From Parabacteroides faecis (lineage in GTDB: Bacteria > Bacteroidota > Bacteroidia > Bacteroidales > Tannerellaceae), in contig NZ_BMPB01000004.1 of the NCBI RefSeq assembly GCF_014647375.1, positions 372,001 through 436,000 of the forward strand: a stretch of DNA of 64,000 nt, written 5' to 3'. A program made the position numbers and the translations under genes. A model generated the notes under the pieces. That model saw only the letters and a list, made by a program, of their open reading frames with translations, had not been told where the DNA came from and did no database searches. Below are positions 26,756-36,075 of this stretch, piece after piece (the first letter of the stretch is position 1; each line of letters opens with the position of its first letter).

Positions 26756-27670
26756 TTATTTAATCGTGATAATATTGTTTTCCTTTCGATAGTTTAGTCC
26801 ACTACTTATTTTCAGGATATTCAATATCTCATCAATAGTTTCTCCCCGGATAAAATCGCCGGTGAAGTGGCGGTTGGCAACTTCCGGATTTTCAATGATA
26901 AATGTTATACCAAACCCTCTTTCCAATGTCTGGGCGAACTCCGGAAACGGGGTGGAGTAAAAAGAATATTTACCGGTTCTCCACATGGATGCAGTTAACG
27001 GGTCCACCTGCTTTTTTGAAAACGTATTCATCTGTTTGTCGAAGGTAACACAGTCGTTCGGTTTCATCTCCAGCATCTGATTGGAGGCCGGATGGCTGAT
27101 CTGGACACGACCTTCTTCCAGTATCGTTTCGACGGACATATCGTTCGCATAAGTTTTCAGGTTGAATTTGGTCCCTAAAACTTTCACATCGATAAGCCCG
27201 GTGTTAACCAGGAAAGGTTTTTCCGCATTTTTTGCAATCTCGAAATAGCCTTCCCCTACAAAAGACACTTCGCGTGTTTTTCCTGTAAATTGTTTCGGAT
27301 ATTTCAGGTTAGAACCTCCATTTAAAAATATTTTGCTGCCATCGGCTAGCAATACCGAATCGCGTACCCCTTTTGGGGTAGATATTTCAAGCCAGGCCAT
27401 ATGCTCGTTTTCCGGACTATCTGTAAAGAAGTTATATCCGATAGTGAATAGTACGAGTAGGGAAGCTGCAATTGAAACAAAAAGAATCCTCCGTTCCTTT
27501 TGTCTTTTTCGTAGCTGTATCCGGGTAAGGATTTTATCCTGGACACTTCCTTTGCGCTTCCGGATGGCTTCCGGATCAACCTGGCTCCGGATTTGCTCAG
27601 CCAGCTTATCTGCTAATTCTACGTCAGATAAAACTTCCCATGGATGATTTGACTGTTTTTGACTACTCAT
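26756..27670 (-). CDS. FecR-family anti-sigma factor
   Basis: Inner-membrane regulator (304 residues) partnering the ECF sigma factor encoded just upstream. The N-terminal 60 residues are cytoplasmic and highly charged (RKRKGSVQDKILTRIQLRK), followed by one membrane helix (ILFVSIAASLLVLFTIGYNF, about 62-82), a FecR domain (TPKGVRDSVLLADGSKIFLN, then EVSFVGEGYFEIAKNAEKPF) and a C-terminal STN-like region (FAQTLERGFGITFIIENPEV to the end). The order sigma-fecR-susC(STN)-susD is the standard transmembrane signalling cassette of Bacteroidetes. The gap to the sigma gene is 120 bp. Confidence 0.94.
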   Translation of the reverse strand: MSSQKQSNHPWEVLSDVELADKLAEQIRSQVDPEAIRKRKGSVQDKILTRIQLRKRQKERRILFVSIAASLLVLFTIGYNFFTDSPENEHMAWLEISTPKGVRDSVLLADGSKIFLNGGSNLKYPKQFTGKTREVSFVGEGYFEIAKNAEKPFLVNTGLIDVKVLGTKFNLKTYANDMSVETILEEGRVQISHPASNQMLEMKPNDCVTFDKQMNTFSKKQVDPLTASMWRTGKYSFYSTPFPEFAQTLERGFGITFIIENPEVANRHFTGDFIRGETIDEILNILKISSGLNYRKENNIITIK

Positions 27671-27790
27671 ATCTTCTCTTTTATAAATAAAATCCTCGGG
27701 GGATTATTTATGCCTAAAAGAAAATTGATATTTAGTGTTTGTTAACGATTAGTTGCTTCTGCGTGGTTTACAGTTAAGGGATTTGTCTTG

Positions 27791-28306
27791 TTATCTATCT
27801 TTTATATAATGTCCCACAATCTCTGTCAGCTTTTTCTTTGCAATGATCTGTTGTGCCTGCACCGTTTTTTCGGAGATACCCAGGATATCGGCTACTTCTT
27901 TATATTTCAGGTTATCCTCTTTTAACATAAGGAAGATCAGTTTGCACCGTTGGGGGAGTTGGTTCAGCGCATCTTCTATTATTCCGGTTATTTCGTTTGA
28001 GTCCAGCAGGGCTTCCGGTGTTGTATGGTCGATACTCAAATGGATATGCAGGTCTTCGATATATTCTTCGAAATAATTACGTTTATTCAGAAATTTCAGA
28101 CATCTGTTCTTTATGGCGGTGAAAAGATAAGAGTTGAGGTTATCTATCTTTTTTAAGGAATCCCAGTTTTCCCAGATACTGACAAATACATCCGCCAATA
28201 TATCTTCACAATCTTCATGGTCGGGAACGAAGTGCAGGGCAAAACGAAACAGACGTTCATACTGCTGCTCATAGAGAATTGTGAAGGAATTATATTTTTC
28301 GGTCAT
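27791..28306 (-). CDS. ECF-type RNA polymerase sigma factor
   Basis: Complete 171-residue group-4 sigma factor. Region 2 runs from FTILYEQQYERLFRFALHFV through CEDILADVFVSIWENWDSL (core and -10 recognition) and region 4 from LNQLPQRCKLIFLMLKEDNL into the HTH YKEVADILGISEKTVQAQ. It probably drives its own fecR-susC-susD operon after release from FecR. The gene is divergent from the GH106-like/isomerase pair, with 270 bp between starts, so one intergenic region may control both transcripts. Confidence 0.95.
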   Translation of the reverse strand: MTEKYNSFTILYEQQYERLFRFALHFVPDHEDCEDILADVFVSIWENWDSLKKIDNLNSYLFTAIKNRCLKFLNKRNYFEEYIEDLHIHLSIDHTTPEALLDSNEITGIIEDALNQLPQRCKLIFLMLKEDNLKYKEVADILGISEKTVQAQQIIAKKKLTEIVGHYIKDR

Positions 28307-28365
28307 AATCGTATTAGAAGCAAATCGAGTATATTATAATTATTAGTGTGCGACTCCTTTGGCGA

Positions 28366-28373
28366 CAAATTTA
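28366..28373 (-). promoter_or_regulatory. Candidate -7 box for the sigma gene
   Basis: On the minus strand the sequence reads TAAATTTG, matching TAnnTTTG, 60 bases before the sigma start. No clear -33 TTTG accompanies it. Confidence 0.4.
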
Positions 28374-28522
28374 AACAATAATCTTATATAAAATAGTTTG
28401 CTCCTGCTATTTACATTCATTTCAATAATATTCTACATTTCTGCATTAGGGTGTTCCGGCTGAACTATCAAAAATAGAAAGAATTGAATCAGTTTTAGAA
28501 AGAAACTGTTAATGAGAGATTC

Positions 28523-28530
28523 TATATTTG
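28523..28530 (+). promoter_or_regulatory. Candidate -7 box for the GH106-like gene
   Basis: TATATTTG matches TAnnTTTG, 47 bases before the ATG at 28577. The -33 position is not convincing. Confidence 0.45.
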
Positions 28531-28576
28531 TGCAATCATAGAACTTTAATAATTGTACAAATTAATAGAATCTTTC

Positions 28577-30748
28577 ATGAAAACCTCTTTTTTAACAATA
28601 TGTATATCGTTTCTATCTTTAGGTGCATCGGCTCAGATCAGCCAGGCGGACTTTGCGAACCCGGAGAATAAATATAAGCCTATCCCTTTATGGTTCTGGA
28701 ATAACACGACGGTAAAAGAAACGGAGTTACTGGATCAGTTTCACCAGATGGTCGGAAAAGACGGCTATGGTGGTTGTGCCATCCTTCCTTTCGGCCAGGA
28801 TTTTAAACCGGAATATTTGTCGGACGATTATTTCAACCTGTATGGTAAGATCATAAAAGAGGCTAAGAAATTAGATGTGCATTTATCCCTGTACGATGAG
28901 TACGGATTTCCCAGCGGAAGCATGGGGGCTATCAATGCCGATGGAGTTCCCCGTTTTATGAATAAATATCCGGACGCAACTATCAAACGCTTGGATAAGG
29001 TCGAATATAAGGTACTTCCCGGAGATGTGTTTGAGCAGGCAGTTCCTGCCGGGAAGCTGATGTCGGTTGTCGCAATGGATACGCTGACAAAATCCCGTAT
29101 CTCATTGAAACAGCATATCCGTTCCGGAAAACTAGAGTGGAAAGTGCCGGAGGGTGCCTGGAAAATCATGTTTTTCGTCTGTGTGAAAGACGGTGACCCG
29201 AATGTCGATTATCTGAATCCGGAAGCTGTTAAATTGTTTGTAAAAGAAACACATCTGGCTTATTATGACCGTTTTCCGTCTTATTTCGGAAATACGATCA
29301 TAGAGACTTTTTTTGACGAACCGACCATGTACCGGGCAAAAGGACGTATGTGGACAGAAAAGTTTAATGAGCAGTTCATCTCTCGTTATGGAGAATCTCC
29401 CGAACTGTTGTATCCGGCATTATGGTATGATATAGGTGAAGAAACCCAATCCGCACGAAACCGTTTGTTCGGATTGCGGGCACATCTGTATGCTGAAGGT
29501 TTTATGAAAACGATCGCAGAATGGGCATCGGCTCATGGTATTTCTTCTACCGGTCATCAGGACCAGGAAGAGATCGCGAATCCGGTCAGTGTTTCCGGCG
29601 ACCTGATGCTATGTGGAAAATATATGGATATTCCGGGTATCGACAAGATTGGCGGAGGGCGTCCGACAGAACTGTTCTATAAAGTGGTATCCTCTTCTGC
29701 GAACAACTGGGATAAACGCCAGGTGATGTCCGAAACCTATGGTGCCATGGGGAATATAAGTGTAAAGACGCTTTACCATATCGCCATGGAACAATATACG
29801 AAAGGGATCAACACACTTATCCCTCACGCTGTCTGGTATAACGATCAGAATGTCACTTTCCTGCCCGAACTTTCCTGGCGGAACGAATTGTACCGGGACT
29901 CTCTTCCGGCATTCAATAAATTTCTTTCCCGTCTCAACTATATCCTGCAGCAGGAAGGAAGACATGTGGCGGATATCGCTGTGCTCTATCCGATCGAGTC
30001 CCTGCAGGGAGAACATGTGCTGGACGGCGAACTGGGATTTTATGAGGGGGGAGTAATCATTCCAAATACGGATTATACGCATATCTCCGCCTTATTGACG
30101 GATACGTTAGGACGTGATTTTACGTACCTGCATCCGGAAGTTCTGTCTGAAAAATGCCGGGTAGAGAAGGGACTGTTGCATTTGGATAATCAGGTGAACA
30201 AAGAAACTTTCCGGTTGCTGATCGTTCCGGGAGTAAAAACAATCTCCTTGTCAACCTTGCGGCAGATAGAATCATTCTTCCAATCCGGAGGAAATGTGAT
30301 CTTTACAACTCAATTGCCGGAAAAATCTGTGGAACCGGGACGGGATCAGGAAGTGAAAGATAAGATTGCCCGGATATTGGCTGCCGGCTCCTCAGCTTCC
30401 GGTAAAGCTTTTTTCATCGGTAAACCCGCGCCCGATGCTTTGCGGGCTGCCATAACAGAGTCCTGCCGTGTTCCTGATGTGGCTTTTGAAGAAGGGGCCG
30501 AATTGAATTATATACATAAGGAGTTGAAAGATCAGTCAGTCTATTATTTTGCTAATTTAAAAGAGAAGCCATACCGTGCAAATGTCGTGTTACGTGGCAA
30601 ACTGAAACCGGTGTTGCTGGATCCTCATACAGGGCAGCAGGCCAAAGTGGCATATAAGCATAAGAATGTTCACGGTATGGAAACGACGACAGTTGTGTTA
30701 CCGATAGAAAAGAATTCATCAGTATTCCTGATCGATAATATTCATTAG
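28577..30748 (+). CDS. GH106-like glycoside hydrolase (alpha-L-rhamnosidase-related)
   Basis: Predicted secreted hydrolase of 723 residues. Signal peptide MKTSFLTICISFLSLGASAQ. The opening (KYKPIPLWFWNN), the region GYGGCAILPFGQDFKPEYLS, the loop SLYDEYGFPSGSMGAINADG, and the acidic motif TFFDEPTMYRAKGRMW resemble family 106 alpha-L-rhamnosidases and their many uncharacterised relatives. It is shorter than typical GH106 enzymes (around 1000 residues or more), lacking most of the C-terminal beta-sandwich portion, so activity and sugar specificity are uncertain. I start at ATG 28577, not the in-frame TTG 28553, because the signal peptide then begins directly. The next gene starts 14 bp after the stop. 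Confidence 0.75.
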   Translation: MKTSFLTICISFLSLGASAQISQADFANPENKYKPIPLWFWNNTTVKETELLDQFHQMVGKDGYGGCAILPFGQDFKPEYLSDDYFNLYGKIIKEAKKLDVHLSLYDEYGFPSGSMGAINADGVPRFMNKYPDATIKRLDKVEYKVLPGDVFEQAVPAGKLMSVVAMDTLTKSRISLKQHIRSGKLEWKVPEGAWKIMFFVCVKDGDPNVDYLNPEAVKLFVKETHLAYYDRFPSYFGNTIIETFFDEPTMYRAKGRMWTEKFNEQFISRYGESPELLYPALWYDIGEETQSARNRLFGLRAHLYAEGFMKTIAEWASAHGISSTGHQDQEEIANPVSVSGDLMLCGKYMDIPGIDKIGGGRPTELFYKVVSSSANNWDKRQVMSETYGAMGNISVKTLYHIAMEQYTKGINTLIPHAVWYNDQNVTFLPELSWRNELYRDSLPAFNKFLSRLNYILQQEGRHVADIAVLYPIESLQGEHVLDGELGFYEGGVIIPNTDYTHISALLTDTLGRDFTYLHPEVLSEKCRVEKGLLHLDNQVNKETFRLLIVPGVKTISLSTLRQIESFFQSGGNVIFTTQLPEKSVEPGRDQEVKDKIARILAAGSSASGKAFFIGKPAPDALRAAITESCRVPDVAFEEGAELNYIHKELKDQSVYYFANLKEKPYRANVVLRGKLKPVLLDPHTGQQAKVAYKHKNVHGMETTTVVLPIEKNSSVFLIDNIH

Positions 30749-30762
30749 AAAAGATATATACC

Positions 30763-32184
30763 ATGGAAAAAAGAAAAACAAAAGTCGGCCTTGTCGGGCT
30801 GGGCCTGGATACGTATTGGCCACAATTTGAGGGGTTGTATGCGCGCCTTTGCGGGTACCAGGATTGGATTGCATCGAAAATGTCCCGTCCGGATACGGAA
30901 GTCATTAATGCCGGGATTGCCGATAATCCGGTTAAAGCGGTGGATGTGGCAGAAGATTTAAAGAAAGAAGATATTAGTATTTTGTTTGTGTTTATCTCCA
31001 CTTATGCGTTGTCATCGACTGTCTTACCGCTTGCCCAACGCGTAAAAGTACCTGTTATCCTGTTGAATATTCAGCCGGCCGCAGCCATCGACTATGACTA
31101 TATAAATAATCTGGGTGACAGAGGAAAAATGACAGGGGAGTGGCTGGCACATTGCCAGGCTTGTTCCGTGCCCGAGTTTGCCAGCGTATTCAACCGTTCC
31201 GGCATCCCGTATGAAATTGTGAGCGGCTATCTGCAGGAAGAGTATGTGTGGAAACAGATTAATAACTGGATCGATGCTGTCCGTGTGGTGAATGGCATGA
31301 AGAATAACCGTATGGGAATTCTGGGCCATTATTACTGTGGCATGTTGGACGTATATACCGATTTGACACAGCAGTCGTCTGTTTTCGGGACGCATGTGGA
31401 AATCGTGGAAATGTGTGAACTGAAGGCTTATCGCGACAATGTCACGGAGGAAGATGTAAAGGATAAACTGGATGAATTCAATGCCTGTTTTGATATCGAC
31501 GGCCAGTGTGAACCTTATGAACTGGATCGGGCAGCCCGTACTTCGATCGCGCTGGACCGTTTGATCGATGCTCATGACCTGGGATCGATGGCTTATTATT
31601 ATGAAGGGTATGCAGGCAATGAATACGAAAATATAGTAACATCCGTTATCGCCGGTAATACCCTGCTGACAGGACGGAATATACCGATTGCCGGCGAATG
31701 TGAAGTGAAGAATGTCCAGGCAATGAAGATCATGTCTTTGCTGGGAGTAGGCGGCTCTTTTTCTGAATTTTATGCACTTGATTTTAACGATGATATCGTT
31801 ATGCTGGGACATGATGGCCCCGCCCATTTCGCGATATCCGAAGGAAAAGTCCGTTTGGTTCCGCTGCCGGTCTATCATGGCAAACCGGGTAAAGGACTTT
31901 CTATTCAGATGACGGTAAAACATGGTCCGGTAACCCTGTTGTCGGTCTGCGAAGGGAAAGACGGTATCTTCCTGCTGGCGGCAGAAGGAGAATCAGTAGA
32001 AGGCCCGACGCTGAAGATCGGTAATACGAACAGCCGTTACCGTTTTACCTGCGGCGCCCGCGCATTTATCGATAACTGGAGCAAAGCAGGACCTTCCCAT
32101 CACTGTGCGATAGGTATTGGCCATCAGATAGATAAACTGGAAAAAATTGCATTCCTGCTGGGAATACCGATTGTTAAGGTTTGA
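30763..32184 (+). CDS. L-fucose/L-arabinose isomerase family protein
   Basis: Cytoplasmic protein of 473 residues with the fold of L-arabinose/L-fucose isomerases. N-terminal Rossmann-like part: KVGLVGLGLDTYWPQFEGLY and ISILFVFISTYALSSTVLPL; C-terminal part: ITGDN-like region TSVIAGNTLLTGRNIPIAGE, an acidic SFSEFYALDFNDDIVMLGHD loop that supplies metal and substrate ligands in the family, and HHCAIGIGHQIDKLEKIAFL. These enzymes interconvert aldoses and ketoses with a divalent metal. It lies 14 bp after the GH106-like gene, which fits processing of the released sugar, but whether it acts on rhamnose, fucose, arabinose or a derivative cannot be read from the sequence. Confidence 0.8.
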   Translation: MEKRKTKVGLVGLGLDTYWPQFEGLYARLCGYQDWIASKMSRPDTEVINAGIADNPVKAVDVAEDLKKEDISILFVFISTYALSSTVLPLAQRVKVPVILLNIQPAAAIDYDYINNLGDRGKMTGEWLAHCQACSVPEFASVFNRSGIPYEIVSGYLQEEYVWKQINNWIDAVRVVNGMKNNRMGILGHYYCGMLDVYTDLTQQSSVFGTHVEIVEMCELKAYRDNVTEEDVKDKLDEFNACFDIDGQCEPYELDRAARTSIALDRLIDAHDLGSMAYYYEGYAGNEYENIVTSVIAGNTLLTGRNIPIAGECEVKNVQAMKIMSLLGVGGSFSEFYALDFNDDIVMLGHDGPAHFAISEGKVRLVPLPVYHGKPGKGLSIQMTVKHGPVTLLSVCEGKDGIFLLAAEGESVEGPTLKIGNTNSRYRFTCGARAFIDNWSKAGPSHHCAIGIGHQIDKLEKIAFLLGIPIVKV

Positions 32185-32198
32185 CAGCAATTTATAAG

Positions 32199-32253
32199 TG
32201 AAAAAGGAAACATAAACTAATGAATTGTAGATTCAATTGTGTTTCCTCTTTCA
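32199..32253 (+). terminator. Hairpin after the isomerase gene
   Basis: TGAAAAAGGAAACA (32199-32212) and TGTTTCCTCTTTCA (32240-32253) form a 14-bp stem with one mismatch; no T-run follows, so termination would be weak. Confidence 0.5.
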
Positions 32254-32291
32254 GTTTATAAGAAAAAACACATAAAAAATATCGTTTTATA

Positions 32292-32322
32292 TTTGGTGGT
32301 TTGGAAAAAGGCTGTATCTTTG
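32292..32322 (+). promoter_or_regulatory. Promoter of the leu operon
   Basis: TTTG (32292-32295) and TATCTTTG (32315-32322) are separated by 19 nt, the same spacing as at the ilv promoter. Both -7 boxes are followed by CAGCGT. Confidence 0.75.
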
Positions 32323-32344
32323 CAGCGTTAAATAAAAAAAGACA

Positions 32345-32419
32345 ATGAAACAGAACATAGCAAATAGTCTCATTATTTCTCTAAACATTATTCTACTCTG
32401 GGAACGGGATAGGAAGTGA
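32345..32419 (+). CDS. leu leader peptide (Leu and Ile control codons)
   Basis: A 24-codon ORF starts MKQNIANSLIISLN and continues IILLWERDRK before TGA 32417-32419. It holds four Leu codons (CTC, CTA, CTA, CTC) and five Ile codons (ATA and four ATT) but no Val. The pair of Leu codons at 32393-32398 lies 13 nt before the antiterminator segment, a suitable distance for a stalled ribosome to leave that segment exposed. Confidence 0.85.
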   Translation: MKQNIANSLIISLNIILLWERDRK

Positions 32420-32493
32420 GACTGTACGTGCTTTTCTGATGCATGAAGATATTAAAGAGCCTTTCTCACTTCCTGGTGAGAGAGGCTTTTTTT
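32411..32493 (+). promoter_or_regulatory. leu transcription attenuator (antiterminator plus terminator)
   Basis: The terminator pairs 32458-32469 with 32476-32487 (12 bp, one G-U), loop TTCCTG, then a T-run to 32493. AGGAAGTGAGA at 32411-32421, which contains the leader stop codon, is a perfect 11-nt complement of 32464-32474 in the terminator's 5' arm and loop. The arrangement is the same as in the ilv attenuator. Confidence 0.87.
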
Positions 32494-32537
32494 ATGGATA
32501 CAAACAAGAATATAAACAAATTTAAGAGTATAAGATT

Positions 32538-34034
32538 ATGTCAGACAGATTATTTATTTTCGACACCACGTTACGTGACGGTGAGCAAGTGCCGGGTTGC
32601 CAGTTAAACAGTATTGAAAAGATTCAGGTTGCCAGAGCACTCGAGGAGCTGGGTGTGGATGTGATTGAAGCAGGATTCCCTGTGTCGAGTCCGGGCGATT
32701 TCAATAGTGTGGTTGAGATATCCAAAGCCGTTACATGGCCTACTATCTGTGCGTTGACCCGTGCTGTCGAGAAAGATATCGATGTTGCCGCCGAAGCATT
32801 GAAGTTCGCTAAACGCGGACGTATCCATACCGGTATCGGTACTTCGGATTATCATATCCGTTATAAATTCAATTCCAATCAGGAGGAGATTCTGGAACGT
32901 GCCATCGCTGCTACGAAATATGCGAAGAGATATGTTGAAGATATTGAATTTTACTGTGAAGATGCCGGGCGTACGGACAATGCTTATCTGGCACGTGTCG
33001 TCGAGGCGGTGATCAAAGCGGGTGCTACCGTTGTGAATATCCCTGATACGACCGGTTATTGCCTGCCGGACGAATATGGAGCAAAGATCAAATATCTGAT
33101 GGAACACGTAGACGGCATACAGAATGCAATTATCTCTACACACTGCCATAACGACCTGGGTATGGCGACTGCCAATACCGTACAGGGTGTCCTGAACGGG
33201 GCACGCCAGGTGGAAGTAACTATCAACGGTATCGGCGAACGTGCCGGTAACACTTCACTGGAAGAAGTCGCCATGATCTTCCGCAGCCATAAAGAGCGCG
33301 GCATTGAAACCAATATCAATACTACGAAGATCTACGGTATCAGCCGTATGGTTTCCAGCCTGATGAATATGCCGATCCAGCCCAACAAGGCGATCGTCGG
33401 ACGTAATGCCTTCGCTCACTCTTCCGGTATCCACCAGGACGGCGTTTTGAAGAACCGTGAAAGCTATGAGATCATCGACCCGAAAGATGTGGGTATCGAC
33501 GATAATGCCATCGTGTTGACTGCCCGTAGCGGACGTGCAGCCCTGAAACATCGTCTGAGTGTGTTAGGGGTGGAACTGAGCCAGGAAAAACTGGATAAGG
33601 TATATGAAGAATTCCTGAAACTGGCTGACCGCAAGAAAGATATCAACGATGACGATGTGTTGATGCTGGCAGGAAAAGACCGCACAGCCATGCACCGTAT
33701 CAAGTTGGATTATCTGCAGGTGACATCGGGTGTCGGTTTACAGTCTGTAGCCAGTGTATGTCTGGATATCGCAGGCGAAAAATTTGAAGCTGCTGCTTCC
33801 GGTAACGGTCCGGTAGACGCTGCCATCAAAGCGGTTAAATCGATCATCCATCGTACGATGACTATCCAGGAATTTCTCATTCAGGCGATTAATAAGGGTA
33901 GCGACGATATGGGTAAGGTACATATGCAGGTGGAATACGATGGAAACAACTACTACGGCTTTGCCGCCAATACCGATATTATTGCCGCTTCTGTAGAAGC
34001 CTTTATCGACGCAATCAATAAGTTCGTAAAATAA
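32538..34034 (+). CDS. leuA: 2-isopropylmalate synthase
   Basis: Condenses acetyl-CoA with 2-oxoisovalerate, the committed step to leucine. The 498 residues comprise a TIM-barrel catalytic domain opening with [16 protein letters not shown], the metal-binding HxH in [19 protein letters not shown], the [15 protein letters not shown] segment and the [19 protein letters not shown] linker, and a C-terminal LeuA dimer/allosteric domain ([20 protein letters not shown]) for leucine feedback. First structural gene after the leu attenuator. It is distinct from the second family member at 36076, which lacks the leucine-type active-site sequence. Confidence 0.96.
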   Translation: MSDRLFIFDTTLRDGEQVPGCQLNSIEKIQVARALEELGVDVIEAGFPVSSPGDFNSVVEISKAVTWPTICALTRAVEKDIDVAAEALKFAKRGRIHTGIGTSDYHIRYKFNSNQEEILERAIAATKYAKRYVEDIEFYCEDAGRTDNAYLARVVEAVIKAGATVVNIPDTTGYCLPDEYGAKIKYLMEHVDGIQNAIISTHCHNDLGMATANTVQGVLNGARQVEVTINGIGERAGNTSLEEVAMIFRSHKERGIETNINTTKIYGISRMVSSLMNMPIQPNKAIVGRNAFAHSSGIHQDGVLKNRESYEIIDPKDVGIDDNAIVLTARSGRAALKHRLSVLGVELSQEKLDKVYEEFLKLADRKKDINDDDVLMLAGKDRTAMHRIKLDYLQVTSGVGLQSVASVCLDIAGEKFEAAASGNGPVDAAIKAVKSIIHRTMTIQEFLIQAINKGSDDMGKVHMQVEYDGNNYYGFAANTDIIAASVEAFIDAINKFVK

Positions 34035-34052
34035 CATAATACATAATTAGCA

Positions 34053-35450
34053 ATGAGCAAGACATTATTTGAGAAGATTTGGGAAAAACATGTGGTAGAC
34101 ACACTGCCCGACGGAACGATCCAGTTTTACATCGACCGTCTGTTCTGCCATGAAGTAACCAGTCCGCAGGCATTTGCGGGGTTACGTGCCCGTGGCCTGA
34201 AGCCGTTCCGTCCGGAACAGATCACTTGTATGCCGGACCATAATATTCCGACATTGCATCAGGAAAAACCCATCGAAGACCCGGTTTCCAAGAACCAGGT
34301 GGACACGTTGGAAAAGAATGCGAAAGATTTCAGCCTGACTTATTACGGTTTGCAGCACCCGAAAAACGGGATTATCCATGTGGTAGGACCGGAAACGGGC
34401 TTGACCCAACCGGGCATGACGATCGTTTGCGGCGACTCCCATACTTCTACCCACGGCGCTATGGGCGCTATCGCTTTCGGTATCGGTACCAGCGAGGTGG
34501 AAATGACATTAGCTACCCAATGTATTATGCAGCGTAAGCCGAAGACGATGCGTATTACTATCGACGGTAAGCGTAAGCCGGGTGTGACGGCAAAGGACTT
34601 TGCTCTCTATATTATCAGTAAAATGACTACCGGAGGTGCTACCGGTTATTTCGTAGAGTATGCCGGCGAAGCGATCCGTAATACGACGATGGAAGAACGC
34701 CTTACCATCTGTAACCTGTCCATCGAAATGGGTGCCCGCGGTGGTATGATCGCTCCGGACCAGGTCACTTTCGATTATCTGAAAGACCGTGAATTTGCTC
34801 CCCGTGGCGAGGCTTGGGAAAAGAAACTGGCTGAATGGCGTGAGTTATACAGCGATCCGGATGCATCTTTCGATAAGGAGATCGTATTCCATGCGGAAGA
34901 TATCGACCCGATGGTGACTTACGGAACCAACCCTGGTATGGGCATGGGCATCCGCGAAAGCATTCCGGCTATGGAAAGCGTAGATGAAGCCGGTCGTATC
35001 TCTTATAAAAAATCGCTCGACTATATGGGGTTCACTGCCGGTGAACCGATCATGGGCAAGAAAATCGATTACGTCTTCCTGGGAAGTTGTACGAATGGCC
35101 GTATCGAGGATTTCCGCGCTTTCGCCTCTTTGGTGAAAGGAAAGAAGAAAGCCGACGATGTGATCGTATGGCTGGTGCCGGGAAGTTGGCAGGTAGAACG
35201 CCAGATCCGTGCGGAAGGTATCGATAAAGTCCTGACGGAAGCCGGTTTTGAATTGCGTCAGCCGGGTTGTTCGGCTTGTCTGGCAATGAATGAAGACAAG
35301 GTCCCGGCAGGTAAATATGCCGTATCTACTTCCAACCGTAACTTCGAAGGACGTCAGGGGCCCGGTGCACGTACGATCCTGGCCGGTCCGTTGGTGGCTG
35401 CGGCTGCAGCGGTAACGGGAAAGATTACCGATCCGAGAGATTTAATGTAA
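34053..35450 (+). CDS. leuC: 3-isopropylmalate dehydratase large subunit
   Basis: Large subunit of the [4Fe-4S] isomerase that converts 2- to 3-isopropylmalate; the same enzyme class acts on citramalate. Full length at 465 residues. Aconitase-family motifs: [20 protein letters not shown], the cluster cysteines in [14 protein letters not shown] and [13 protein letters not shown], and [19 protein letters not shown]. It follows leuA by 18 bp and precedes its small subunit by 33 bp. It could serve both LeuA and the citramalate-synthase-like enzyme of this operon. Confidence 0.97.
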   Translation: MSKTLFEKIWEKHVVDTLPDGTIQFYIDRLFCHEVTSPQAFAGLRARGLKPFRPEQITCMPDHNIPTLHQEKPIEDPVSKNQVDTLEKNAKDFSLTYYGLQHPKNGIIHVVGPETGLTQPGMTIVCGDSHTSTHGAMGAIAFGIGTSEVEMTLATQCIMQRKPKTMRITIDGKRKPGVTAKDFALYIISKMTTGGATGYFVEYAGEAIRNTTMEERLTICNLSIEMGARGGMIAPDQVTFDYLKDREFAPRGEAWEKKLAEWRELYSDPDASFDKEIVFHAEDIDPMVTYGTNPGMGMGIRESIPAMESVDEAGRISYKKSLDYMGFTAGEPIMGKKIDYVFLGSCTNGRIEDFRAFASLVKGKKKADDVIVWLVPGSWQVERQIRAEGIDKVLTEAGFELRQPGCSACLAMNEDKVPAGKYAVSTSNRNFEGRQGPGARTILAGPLVAAAAAVTGKITDPRDLM

Positions 35451-35483
35451 TAAGATTACGAACTGAAAAATCAAAAGAACGAA

Positions 35484-36074
35484 ATGAAAGAAAAATTCAC
35501 GATAGTAACATCCACCTGTGTACCTCTTCCTCTGGAAAATGTAGACACAGACCAGATCATCCCGGCCCGCTTTCTGAAAGCGACCACACGCGAGGGCTTC
35601 GGCGATAATCTTTTCCGCGATTGGCGTTATGACAAGGCGGGCAACCCTAATCCGGACTTTGTGCTGAATCAGAATACATATAAAGGCGAGATCCTGGTAG
35701 CCGGAAAGAACTTCGGTAGCGGTTCGAGCCGTGAACATGCGGCCTGGGCGATTGCCGGATACGGATTCCGTGTCGTTGTCAGCAGTTTCTTCGCTGACAT
35801 CTTCAAGAACAACTCCATGAACAACGGTCTTGTTCCGGTTGTTGTTTCTCCGGAGTTCCTGGCTGAGATATTCGCATCCGTAGAAGCTGATCCGAAAGCG
35901 ACATTGACGGTCGATCTGCCTGCCCAGACAATCACCAACAACGCAACCGGAAAAACTGAACCTTTCGATATCAATGCCTATAAGAAAGATTGCCTGGTAA
36001 ACGGTCTGGACGATATCGACTATCTACTGGCGAATAAGTCTAAAATAGAAGCGTACGAAGCAAACAGAAAGTAA
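35484..36074 (+). CDS. leuD: 3-isopropylmalate dehydratase small subunit
   Basis: Small swivel-domain subunit (196 residues) completing the LeuCD isomerase. Family features: [19 protein letters not shown] near the start, the substrate-binding loop [20 protein letters not shown], and [19 protein letters not shown]. The stop codon is followed by a single base before the next ATG, so leuD and the 36076 gene are almost certainly translationally coupled. Confidence 0.97.
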   Translation: MKEKFTIVTSTCVPLPLENVDTDQIIPARFLKATTREGFGDNLFRDWRYDKAGNPNPDFVLNQNTYKGEILVAGKNFGSGSSREHAAWAIAGYGFRVVVSSFFADIFKNNSMNNGLVPVVVSPEFLAEIFASVEADPKATLTVDLPAQTITNNATGKTEPFDINAYKKDCLVNGLDDIDYLLANKSKIEAYEANRK

Positions 36075-36075
36075 G

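Noticed and set aside
31024-31923. 299-codon minus-strand open frame
   Set aside because: Antisense to the isomerase-family gene; no motif or promoter.
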